Assembly (NCBI GenBank): GCA_027058345.1
Contig: JALUTC010000219.1
Span: 1-7,064 of the forward strand
DNA: 7,064 nucleotides
From: an archaeon
GTDB lineage: Archaea; Hydrothermarchaeota; Hydrothermarchaeia; JALTZZ01; JALUTC01
Direction: 5' to 3'
A model generated the notes under the pieces. That model saw nothing but the letters and a program-made list of their open reading frames with translations. It ran no database searches and was not told the DNA's origin. Shown piece by piece: positions 1 to 4,462 of this stretch (position 1 is the first letter of the stretch; each line of letters begins with the position of its first letter). The position numbers and the translations under genes were made by a program.

Positions 1-522
1 ACACTTTAACCTTCTTATCAAATCTACATGCTGTATCTTATGAACAACCTTAATCCTTCCTTTATATAAATCACTGAAGTAATTGTATAACTGTGTTCCT
101 TTGAATTTTTCAAGCACAAGCTCCTTCTTGGAATAATTTAGACCAAAATTTGGAATGATTTCACCGGAAAAAATTCTCAACAACGTTGTTTTTCCCAAAG
201 CATTTTGACCCACGATTCCTAAGCATTGTCCTTCTTTAGGATAAGGTATCCTATATAATCTAAAACCATTAGCTCCATATTGATGAATTTTAAACTTATC
301 GTATTCATCTGGTAAGGAAACTATTGAAATTGCATTGAACGGACACTTTTTTATACATAATCCACATCCTGTACATAATTCTTCCCTGATTATCGGTCTA
401 TTTAATTCTTGTGAAAAAACAATCGTCTCCCTTCCAGTCTTTACCATTGGACAATACTTTATACATTCTTTCGAACACTTTTTGGGCTGACACTTATCCT
501 TTTTTAATACTGCAATTCTCAT
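1..522 (-). CDS. ABCE1/RLI ribosome-recycling ATPase, N-terminal part (runs off the left edge)
   Basis: ABCE1 (RNase L inhibitor family) is the cytosolic twin-ATPase that splits ribosomes into subunits after termination. The visible 174 residues start at ATG 522-520. They hold the diagnostic N-terminal double 4Fe-4S domain: Cys11, 16, 20 and 24 followed by Pro, then Cys50, 53, 56 and 60 followed by Pro. A Y-loop-like segment follows (about 80-90, HQYGANGFRLY), then the first Walker A, GQNALGKT (105-112), and the start of the first nucleotide-binding domain. The full family is about 590-600 aa, so roughly 70% lies outside the window. Walker A has Ala where the family usually has Gly (GxNGxGK), but the GxxxxGK[ST] core is intact. 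There is no Shine-Dalgarno. The 13 bases before ATG are almost all A/T, and a box C/D sRNA on the same strand sits just upstream. Family assignment is very secure; the effect of the Ala is unknown. Confidence 0.96.
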   Translation of the reverse strand, partial: MRIAVLKKDKCQPKKCSKECIKYCPMVKTGRETIVFSQELNRPIIREELCTGCGLCIKKCPFNAISIVSLPDEYDKFKIHQYGANGFRLYRIPYPKEGQCLGIVGQNALGKTTLLRIFSGEIIPNFGLNYSKKELVLEKFKGTQLYNYFSDLYKGRIKVVHKIQHVDLIRRLKC

Positions 523-529
523 AAATAAT

Positions 530-535
530 AAAAAA
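530..535 (-). terminator. T6 tract directly after the D box of the minus-strand sRNA
   Basis: On the minus strand six consecutive T follow the D box (539-536), then ATTATTT and the ABCE1 ATG. Oligo-T runs terminate archaeal RNA polymerase, so this could release a short sRNA upstream of ABCE1. It could equally be just an A/T-rich leader that is read through. No hairpin is seen. This is inference from position and composition only. Confidence 0.3.
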
Positions 536-584
536 TCAGAGAATGGATGAATCATCACTTTTCAGCTTTCCTCGGCTTCATCAT
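536..584 (-). ncRNA. Box C/D guide sRNA 1, in the ABCE1 leader
   Basis: Read on the minus strand: C box ATGATGA (584-578), 12-nt guide AGCCGAGGAAAG (577-566), D' box CTGA (565-562), spacer AAA, C' box GTGATGA (558-552), 12-nt guide TTCATCCATTCT (551-540), D box CTGA (539-536). This is the complete archaeal arrangement, with perfect consensus boxes and symmetric 12-nt guides. Such RNAs bind L7Ae, Nop5 and fibrillarin and direct 2'-O-methylation of the target base paired to the fifth guide base before D or D'. The predicted methylated bases are a C (D' guide) and a U (D guide). The flanking terminal stem is weak, so mature ends are not set; the coordinates span C to D. It lies 13 nt upstream of the ABCE1 start on the same strand. 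Confidence 0.92.
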
Positions 585-608
585 CGATATTATTCTTTTT
601 TTAACATT

Positions 609-657
609 ATGATGAAACGTTGCAGCTCTGACATGTGATGAGAGGTCGGGTTTCTGA
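609..657 (+). ncRNA. Box C/D guide sRNA 2, ending on the korC start codon
   Basis: C box ATGATGA (609-615), 12-nt guide AACGTTGCAGCT (616-627), D' box CTGA (628-631), spacer CAT, C' box GTGATGA (635-641), 12-nt guide GAGGTCGGGTTT (642-653), D box CTGA (654-657). All four boxes match consensus and the geometry equals that of the other two sRNAs here. By the D+5 rule the predicted methylated target bases are a G (D' guide) and a C (D guide). The final A of the D box is the A of the korC ATG, and the GAGGT at the start of the D guide is also the only Shine-Dalgarno-like sequence for korC. The same bases therefore appear to serve guide RNA and translation start. No TATA box sits at the right distance upstream, so it may be processed from a longer transcript. 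Confidence 0.93.
642..646 (+). promoter_or_regulatory. Shine-Dalgarno-like GAGGT for korC, inside an sRNA guide
   Basis: GAGGT ends 10 nt before the ATG at 657 and matches the anti-Shine-Dalgarno core. It is also the first five bases of the D guide of sRNA 2. A transcript packed in the L7Ae/Nop5/fibrillarin particle would have this site occupied, so guide use and translation look mutually exclusive on one molecule. The match is visible in sequence; the functional conflict is inferred. Confidence 0.5.
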
Positions 658-1187
658 TGAGATATGAGATAAGATTTGCAGGATTTGGTGGTCAAGGAAT
701 AGTAACAATGGGAATAATATTAGGTAGAGCAGCCGCCATATATGAAAACTTGAACGCAGTTCAAACTCAAAGTTATGGCCCCGAAGCTAGAGGAGGAGCA
801 TCTAGAAGCGAGGTTATTATCTCTGATAAACCCATTTATTACCCAAAGGTTAGAAATCCTGATATATTTGTATGCATGTCTGTGGAGGCAATGGAAAAAT
901 ACTTAAAAGATTTAAAAGACGGTGGAATTTTGATATACGATTCAAGTATAATAAAAAGGGAAGTAAATAGTGATAGATATCATGTATATAAAGTTCCTGC
1001 AACAAAATTAGCATACGATAATTTTAAAAGAACAATTGTCGCAAACATTATAATGTTAGGCGCATTGATAAGGATAAAAAAAATTGTATCTTACGAAAGC
1101 TTGAAAAAAGCAATCCTTGACGTCGTACCTAAAGGTACAGAAGAGATGAACCTAAAGGCATTAGAAATAGGATATAATTATAGATGA
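657..1187 (+). CDS. korC: 2-oxoacid:ferredoxin oxidoreductase, gamma subunit (KorC-like)
   Basis: This is the gamma subunit of the cytosolic CoA-acylating 2-oxoacid:ferredoxin oxidoreductases, which oxidise 2-oxoglutarate or a related 2-oxoacid with ferredoxin as acceptor; TPP and Fe-S clusters sit on other subunits. The 176 residues are full length for the family. The N-terminus has the Gly-rich AGFGGQGIV (8-16), followed by TQSYGPEARGGASRSEV (37-53), typical of KorC/OorC. IorB and the PorG fusion subunits are less likely. ATG 657 puts the conserved Gly motif where the family has it. No alpha, beta or delta subunit gene is adjacent: ABCE1 is divergent on one side and a minus-strand operon convergent on the other. 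The gene is framed by two box C/D sRNAs, one overlapping each end. Its stop is doubled (TGA TGA, 1185-1190), both inside the C box of sRNA 3. Exact substrate is not determined by the sequence. Confidence 0.9.
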   Translation: MRYEIRFAGFGGQGIVTMGIILGRAAAIYENLNAVQTQSYGPEARGGASRSEVIISDKPIYYPKVRNPDIFVCMSVEAMEKYLKDLKDGGILIYDSSIIKREVNSDRYHVYKVPATKLAYDNFKRTIVANIIMLGALIRIKKIVSYESLKKAILDVVPKGTEEMNLKALEIGYNYR

Positions 1188-1232
1188 TGAAGATAGGAAG
1201 ATCTGATTAGTGATGAACGACAGTTAAGCTGA
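1184..1232 (+). ncRNA. Box C/D guide sRNA 3, starting in the korC stop codon
   Basis: C box ATGATGA (1184-1190), 12-nt guide AGATAGGAAGAT (1191-1202), D' box CTGA (1203-1206), spacer TTA, C' box GTGATGA (1210-1216), 12-nt guide ACGACAGTTAAG (1217-1228), D box CTGA (1229-1232). Boxes are perfect and spacing is identical to sRNAs 1 and 2. The predicted methylated target bases are a U (D' guide) and an A (D guide). The C box supplies two in-frame TGA stops for korC. The last nine bases are antisense to the end of the pyrophosphatase-like gene, including its stop codon. It fills the whole 36-bp gap between the two convergent genes and is probably cotranscribed with korC, since there is no room for its own promoter outside the korC coding region. 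Confidence 0.93.
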
Positions 1233-1766
1233 GAATCTCAACCTTAAATACTCTCCAAGTTTTCTAAACGATTTTCCCCAATCGGAATATGCCTTTAATT
1301 CGTTAAATGACATTTCGGCATAACTTTTTCCTATACCAAATGGGTGGAATGCTTCATCTATATTATTTTTCGAAATATCAATAATGCCCTTAACTTTTCC
1401 TACAAAATATTTCTCATCAAATTCATCCCTATAACCAATAACCGAAATGAAACATGCGGTACAATTTTCTTCCAATAATTTCTTTAATATTTTAAAATCG
1501 ATTTTTTCAAAAACGTACTTTGTAATTGTTCCAGGAAATCCTCTCAACTTTTTTATAAACAGTCCAGAATCTTCTACAATGCATGGAAATTTATTTGCCT
1601 GACGAATCTTAAACTTTACATTTTCAACAAGATTCTTTGCTTGAATCTCAATCAAAGGCTTCCTTTCCATTACAACCTCTAAGTTATATTCTCTTAAAAT
1701 TTTTCTAGCAAACTCAAACTTATACTTATTTGTTGTATAAAAATGAATTTTTTGGAACAATCTCAA
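1224..1766 (-). CDS. XTP/dITP (non-canonical purine NTP) pyrophosphatase-like protein
   Basis: HAM1/RdgB-family enzymes hydrolyse dITP, ITP and XTP to monophosphate and PPi, clearing deaminated purines from the cytosolic pool. The roughly 180-aa length fits. Visible motifs, numbered from the 1766 start: phosphate-binding TTNKYK (11-16), the EIQ segment (40-42), VEDSGLFIKKLRGFPG (64-79), ITKYV (81-85) and FHPFGIGKSYAEMS (140-153). The usual base-recognition SHR motif reads Ser-Asp-Trp (161-163), so specificity or activity may be changed. The start must be TTG: a stop lies directly upstream of the TTG at 1766, and another TTG lies at 1760. GAGAGG (1776-1771) lies 4 or 10 nt before them, so either is possible. 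It overlaps the end of purF by 35-41 nt and is last in the operon; coupling with purF fits a purine theme. Confidence 0.88.
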   Translation of the reverse strand: MRLFQKIHFYTTNKYKFEFARKILREYNLEVVMERKPLIEIQAKNLVENVKFKIRQANKFPCIVEDSGLFIKKLRGFPGTITKYVFEKIDFKILKKLLEENCTACFISVIGYRDEFDEKYFVGKVKGIIDISKNNIDEAFHPFGIGKSYAEMSFNELKAYSDWGKSFRKLGEYLRLRFSA

Positions 1767-3126
1767 TTATCCTCTCAAGCTCCTCTATTGGATATTTTCC
1801 AGTAAAACATCCAAGACATAGTTCATTCTTACTTAATCCTATTCCTTCGACGAGCTCATCGACAGTTAAATAAATTAGCGAATCGGCATTTATTTCCCTT
1901 CTTATCTCCTCAACGCTTCTACCATATGCTATGAGCTCCTCCTTTGTAGGCATATCTATTCCTAATAAGCATGGGGATATAATCATAGGTGAGCATACTC
2001 TGTAATGAACCTCTTTTGCACCAGCTTTCTTTAACATATTTATAATTCTCTTCGAGGTTGTTCCTCTAACAATGCTATCATCAATCAATATTATTCTCTT
2101 ATCTTTTATTTCATGAGATATTGGATTTAATTTTAATCTAACTGCAATTTTCCTCTCAGATTGTTTCGGCATTATGAATGTTCTTCCAACATACCTATTT
2201 CTAATCAAGCTTTCTCTATAAGGTATTTTTCTATAATTTGCATATCCGATAGCATAAGGTATAGCGGAATCGGGTACTGGAGATACGAAATCTCCGTCGA
2301 TGAAATCTTTTCTCGCCATTATTTCTCCAAGTCTTTCTCTAACTTTATATACGGAGATTCCGTTCAAAATTGAATCTGCCCTTGCAAAGTAAATGTATTC
2401 AAATGCACAAAAAGCCTTCCTCTTCCTCTTTAAAAAGTAGCTTTCCATTGAACCATCATTATTTATAATCAATATTTCTCCAGGCTCAATATCTCGAATA
2501 AAATCAATTTCGAGAACATCGAATACAACGTTTTCGGAAGCAATTGCTATTAAATCATCACCCATACCCAAGCATAATGGTCTAATTCCATATGGGTCCC
2601 TGACAGATATGAGATAATCGTCCATTAGTATTAATAAAGAATATGAACCAATAATCTTTTCCGATGTTTTCCTTATAGCTTCAACAATATCTCTCTCTTC
2701 AATATAATTTCTAATTATTAGGTGAGCAATTATTTCTGTATCCGTTGTTGTCGAAAAGACATGTCCCTTACTTTCCAGTTCCTTTCTTAAAAAGTATGCA
2801 TTTGCAATATTTCCATTATGTACGATTGCAAATTTTCCTAAAGAATAATTGAGAAGTATTGGTTGGGAATTTTCCAGACTACTTTTTCCTGTTGTAGAAT
2901 ATCTCGTATGACCAATACCGACGTTACCCTTTAAATGTGATAGTATACCTTTATGAAAGACACTAGTAACCAATCCCATCCCTTTATGAATTCTAAATTC
3001 TCTGTTATTTCTCGTTACAATTCCGCACGATTCTTGGCCGCGATGTTGCAATGTTAGCAATGCATAATATAGTAAAAACGATACGTCATAGTTTTTCTTT
3101 GAAAAAATTCCAACAATACCACACAT
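1726..3126 (-). CDS. purF: Amidophosphoribosyltransferase PurF, class II glutamine amidotransferase
   Basis: PurF catalyses the first committed step of purine synthesis, PRPP plus glutamine to 5-phosphoribosylamine, in the cytosol. The start taken is ATG 3126-3124, giving 466 aa beginning Met-Cys-Gly-Ile-Val-Gly. Removal of Met exposes Cys2, the N-terminal nucleophile. A longer GTG start at 3165 would add 13 residues inside L37e and bury that Cys. The glutaminase domain (2 to about 230) shows HRGQ (28-31), GHTRYSTTG (72-80, Arg75), HNGN (103-106) and Asp129. The transferase domain has the PRPP loop IILIDDSIVRGTT (345-357). Cys240, 386, 437 and 440 match the four Fe-S ligands of the Bacillus-type enzyme, so a 4Fe-4S cluster is expected. 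The start overlaps the L37e stop in TAATG with no Shine-Dalgarno, which suggests coupled translation. Confidence 0.97.
   Translation of the reverse strand: MCGIVGIFSKKNYDVSFLLYYALLTLQHRGQESCGIVTRNNREFRIHKGMGLVTSVFHKGILSHLKGNVGIGHTRYSTTGKSSLENSQPILLNYSLGKFAIVHNGNIANAYFLRKELESKGHVFSTTTDTEIIAHLIIRNYIEERDIVEAIRKTSEKIIGSYSLLILMDDYLISVRDPYGIRPLCLGMGDDLIAIASENVVFDVLEIDFIRDIEPGEILIINNDGSMESYFLKRKRKAFCAFEYIYFARADSILNGISVYKVRERLGEIMARKDFIDGDFVSPVPDSAIPYAIGYANYRKIPYRESLIRNRYVGRTFIMPKQSERKIAVRLKLNPISHEIKDKRIILIDDSIVRGTTSKRIINMLKKAGAKEVHYRVCSPMIISPCLLGIDMPTKEELIAYGRSVEEIRREINADSLIYLTVDELVEGIGLSKNELCLGCFTGKYPIEELERIIEIVPKNSFLYNK
1771..1776 (-). promoter_or_regulatory. Shine-Dalgarno-like GAGAGG for the pyrophosphatase gene
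   Basis: On the minus strand GAGAGG lies inside the end of purF, 10 nt before the TTG at 1760 and 4 nt before the TTG at 1766. It is the only ribosome-binding-like sequence near the two candidate starts and supports independent initiation within the purF overlap. The spacing slightly favours 1760, but the case is not decisive. Confidence 0.4.
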
Positions 3127-3311
3127 TATCTTAATCTTATTCCATTTATCTTCTTGTTTTGCCACGAATATCTTCTCAATCTTTTACTCCTTCCAAAGCC
3201 ACAAGCGGCACAATACCTTTTCTTTTTATGGAAGGATTTTCTACCACATCTTCTACATCTTATGTGTAGAGATTTATTTCTTTTACCAAAGGATGCCGTA
3301 CCCTTACTCAT
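3126..3311 (-). CDS. rpl37e: Large-subunit ribosomal protein L37e (eL37)
   Basis: This is the small basic zinc-ribbon protein of the archaeal and eukaryotic large ribosomal subunit. The 61-aa length is normal. The start MSKGTASFGKRNK is characteristic, followed by the zinc ribbon Cys19-x2-Cys22 and Cys34-x2-Cys37, then an Arg/Lys-rich tail that contacts 23S rRNA. Its ATG overlaps the LSm stop as ATGA (4 nt), and its TAA shares a base with the purF ATG. The GGTGGT just upstream, inside the end of LSm, could act as a ribosome-binding site. The LSm-L37e pair is a widely conserved archaeal arrangement, and purF next to it occurs in some euryarchaea (from memory). Confidence 0.97.
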   Translation of the reverse strand: MSKGTASFGKRNKSLHIRCRRCGRKSFHKKKRYCAACGFGRSKRLRRYSWQNKKINGIRLR

Positions 3312-3541
3312 TTAAAACCACCCGGTGGAGATACGTATACAATATTATCTCCTCTAATTACAATCAATCCAAGTTTTCTTACAGGTTTTCCATCCCTTAA
3401 TTCTTCGGCATTTTGTAATACGAGATTCATATGTATATCGTATCCTTTTAATATTCCTCTATATTCTCTACCATCTTTAAGTAAGACTATTATTTGCGAG
3501 TCTAAAGCATTATGAACAACATCAAGTGGTTTTAGAGACAT
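3308..3541 (-). CDS. Sm-like archaeal protein (SmAP/LSm)
   Basis: Sm-like archaeal proteins form heptameric (or hexameric) rings that bind U-rich RNA, and are linked to tRNA and sRNA metabolism. The 77 aa are one Sm fold. The Sm1 motif spans about 15-44, with the KDGREYRGILKGYD segment and the RNA-contact residues in DIHMNL (35-40). The Sm2 motif spans about 58-71 with the hallmark IRGDNI (62-67). The C-terminal SPPGGFK is short, with no extra domain. ATG 3541 has a strong Shine-Dalgarno GGAGGGT (3553-3547) 5 nt upstream, lying inside the end of the HisA/HisF-related gene, which overlaps by 20 nt. It overlaps L37e by 4 nt. With three box C/D sRNAs in the same window it is tempting to link the two, but SmAP is not a known core part of the C/D particle. 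Confidence 0.96.
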   Translation of the reverse strand: MSLKPLDVVHNALDSQIIVLLKDGREYRGILKGYDIHMNLVLQNAEELRDGKPVRKLGLIVIRGDNIVYVSPPGGFK

Positions 3542-4226
3542 TTTCTACCCTCCAATTATTGTACAGTAGTGTACCTATTAATAAAAAATTAAAAATTTTA
3601 AATGCATTTTCAATGGATGATTCATTGATTCCTCCTCCGTAATATGTTTCGACACTTTCATTCAACAAAAATCTAAATTTGTTAAAATCCCTCATTGATA
3701 AAGTTCCGATAGCAGACATATTTATAAATATAAATCTTTTTATTCCAAAATTTTCCCTTATATATTTAAATGCTTCCTTAATATCTTCTGGTAGAAAGTT
3801 CGAAATAACCTTCATATCTTTTATATCTATGCTAAAAATGACATTTCTATCTTTTTTAACAATATTTTCAAGCTCTTTTTCATTCTTTAATGTTTCCGAG
3901 GCCACTATTATATCGCAGTTAAGTTTCTTCTTAAAATATATATAATCGTCATAATTTCTAATACCAACATCTAATAGTGTTTTTCGTATTTTAGTAATAA
4001 TTTCAAGAATATTTAAGTTTGGTCTTCTAAACATTATCGAATCCAAATCTGCAACGTAAATCCTATTGAAGTTTAGATTCTTTACAAATTCCACTGGATT
4101 TGCTTCTAATGATAGTTTAGTTATCAATGGCTTATATTTATCACGTTCTCCCCTTTTTGCATGAACAACCTTTCCTCCCTTTATATCAACCACGGGTATA
4201 ATTCTATCGTAATATCTTTCAATCAT
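3522..4226 (-). CDS. HisA/HisF-related TIM-barrel protein of unknown function
   Basis: The 234 aa resemble the archaeal HisA/HisF-related family (TIGR00734 type) of methanogens and Archaeoglobus, whose members coexist with true HisA; the function is unknown to me. Opening: IIPVVDIKGGKVVHAKRGERDKY (9-31), with Asp14 at the position of the first HisA catalytic Asp. Further: YVADLDSI (57-64), FSIDIKD (131-137) with Asp134 near the second catalytic Asp, and GGGI (197-200) then LLIGTLL (215-221), the phosphate-binding end of the barrel. A phosphorylated sugar or ribotide substrate is therefore likely, but histidine synthesis should not be assumed. Start ATG 4226 overlaps the upstream stop as ATGA. 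The last 20 nt overlap LSm. Neighbours suggest a housekeeping role tied to RNA or purine metabolism, which is only inference. Confidence 0.85.
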   Translation of the reverse strand: MIERYYDRIIPVVDIKGGKVVHAKRGERDKYKPLITKLSLEANPVEFVKNLNFNRIYVADLDSIMFRRPNLNILEIITKIRKTLLDVGIRNYDDYIYFKKKLNCDIIVASETLKNEKELENIVKKDRNVIFSIDIKDMKVISNFLPEDIKEAFKYIRENFGIKRFIFINMSAIGTLSMRDFNKFRFLLNESVETYYGGGINESSIENAFKIFNFLLIGTLLYNNWRVENVSKTT

Positions 4227-4447
4227 ACTGTTATAATGCTTTTTCTCTCTAAATATTTCCTTATATATTCCTCCAATTTCTTCCTGTAATACTCGTCCAT
4301 ATATAATCTTTTAAGTTCCTCACACTCGTTATATCTACCAATTATTCCAAAGTCTCTCAATATATTATTGTATAGTTCCAATTTTTCTTCTTCATTTAAA
4401 TATATACCCATACGATTTAATATAAATGTTAGAACTTCCAATGACAT
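4223..4447 (-). CDS. Small hypothetical protein, 74 aa, first gene of the operon
   Basis: I do not recognise this protein. From ATG 4447 it is 74 aa: a short hydrophobic start (MSLEVLTFILNRMG), then a highly charged Lys/Glu/Tyr/Arg-rich, probably helical remainder (LNEEEKLELYNNILRDFG, then a KKLEEYIRKYLERK tail). One Cys, no signal peptide, no convincing membrane segment, no known motif. An upstream in-frame ATG at 4534 would run 72 nt antisense into ilvE and add a segment unlike a natural N-terminus, so 4447 is preferred. It ends in ATGA overlap with the HisA/HisF-related gene, which argues that it is translated and part of the operon. Only 15 bp separate it from the divergent ilvE start. 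It could be a small partner of the next gene product. Confidence 0.6.
   Translation of the reverse strand: MSLEVLTFILNRMGIYLNEEEKLELYNNILRDFGIIGRYNECEELKRLYMDEYYRKKLEEYIRKYLERKSIITV
4416..4427 (+). promoter_or_regulatory. Candidate TATA box for ilvE
   Basis: TTTAATATAAAT lies about 36-47 nt upstream of the ilvE ATG, inside the 74-aa gene. A start about 25-30 nt downstream would fall near 4445-4450 and give a leader of roughly 13-18 nt. There is no Shine-Dalgarno before ilvE, which suits a short-leader transcript. A TTTAAATA at 4395-4402 is an alternative. In DNA this A/T-rich such matches are common, so support is weak. Confidence 0.3.
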
Positions 4448-4462
4448 ATTATATAATAAAAT

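Noticed and set aside
281..310. Other TGATGA/TCATCA words (for example near 281, 1414, 2071, 2555, 4999, 6031, 6305) as further C/D sRNAs
   Set aside because: All lie inside coding regions and none has a CTGA at the 12-nt spacing or a second box pair; chance matches, unlike the three complete sets reported.
523..656. The ABCE1/korC gap as a plain promoter region with inverted repeats
   Set aside because: The TCATCA/TGATGA symmetry is fully explained by C and C' boxes of two divergent guide sRNAs with exact spacing; no operator-like palindrome remains.
2161..2373. Plus-strand 70-aa open frame antisense to purF
   Set aside because: Lies wholly inside the strongly conserved purF coding region, has no ribosome-binding site, and its protein resembles no family; a shadow frame.
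3679..3945. Plus-strand 88-aa open frame antisense to the HisA/HisF-related gene
   Set aside because: Ser/Phe/Ile-rich low-complexity product typical of antisense frames in A/T-rich coding DNA; no initiation signal.
3522..4226. Calling the TIM barrel a true histidine-biosynthesis HisA
   Set aside because: The VVDIKGGKVVHAKRGERDKY opening matches the separate archaeal HisA/HisF-related family, and no his genes are adjacent.
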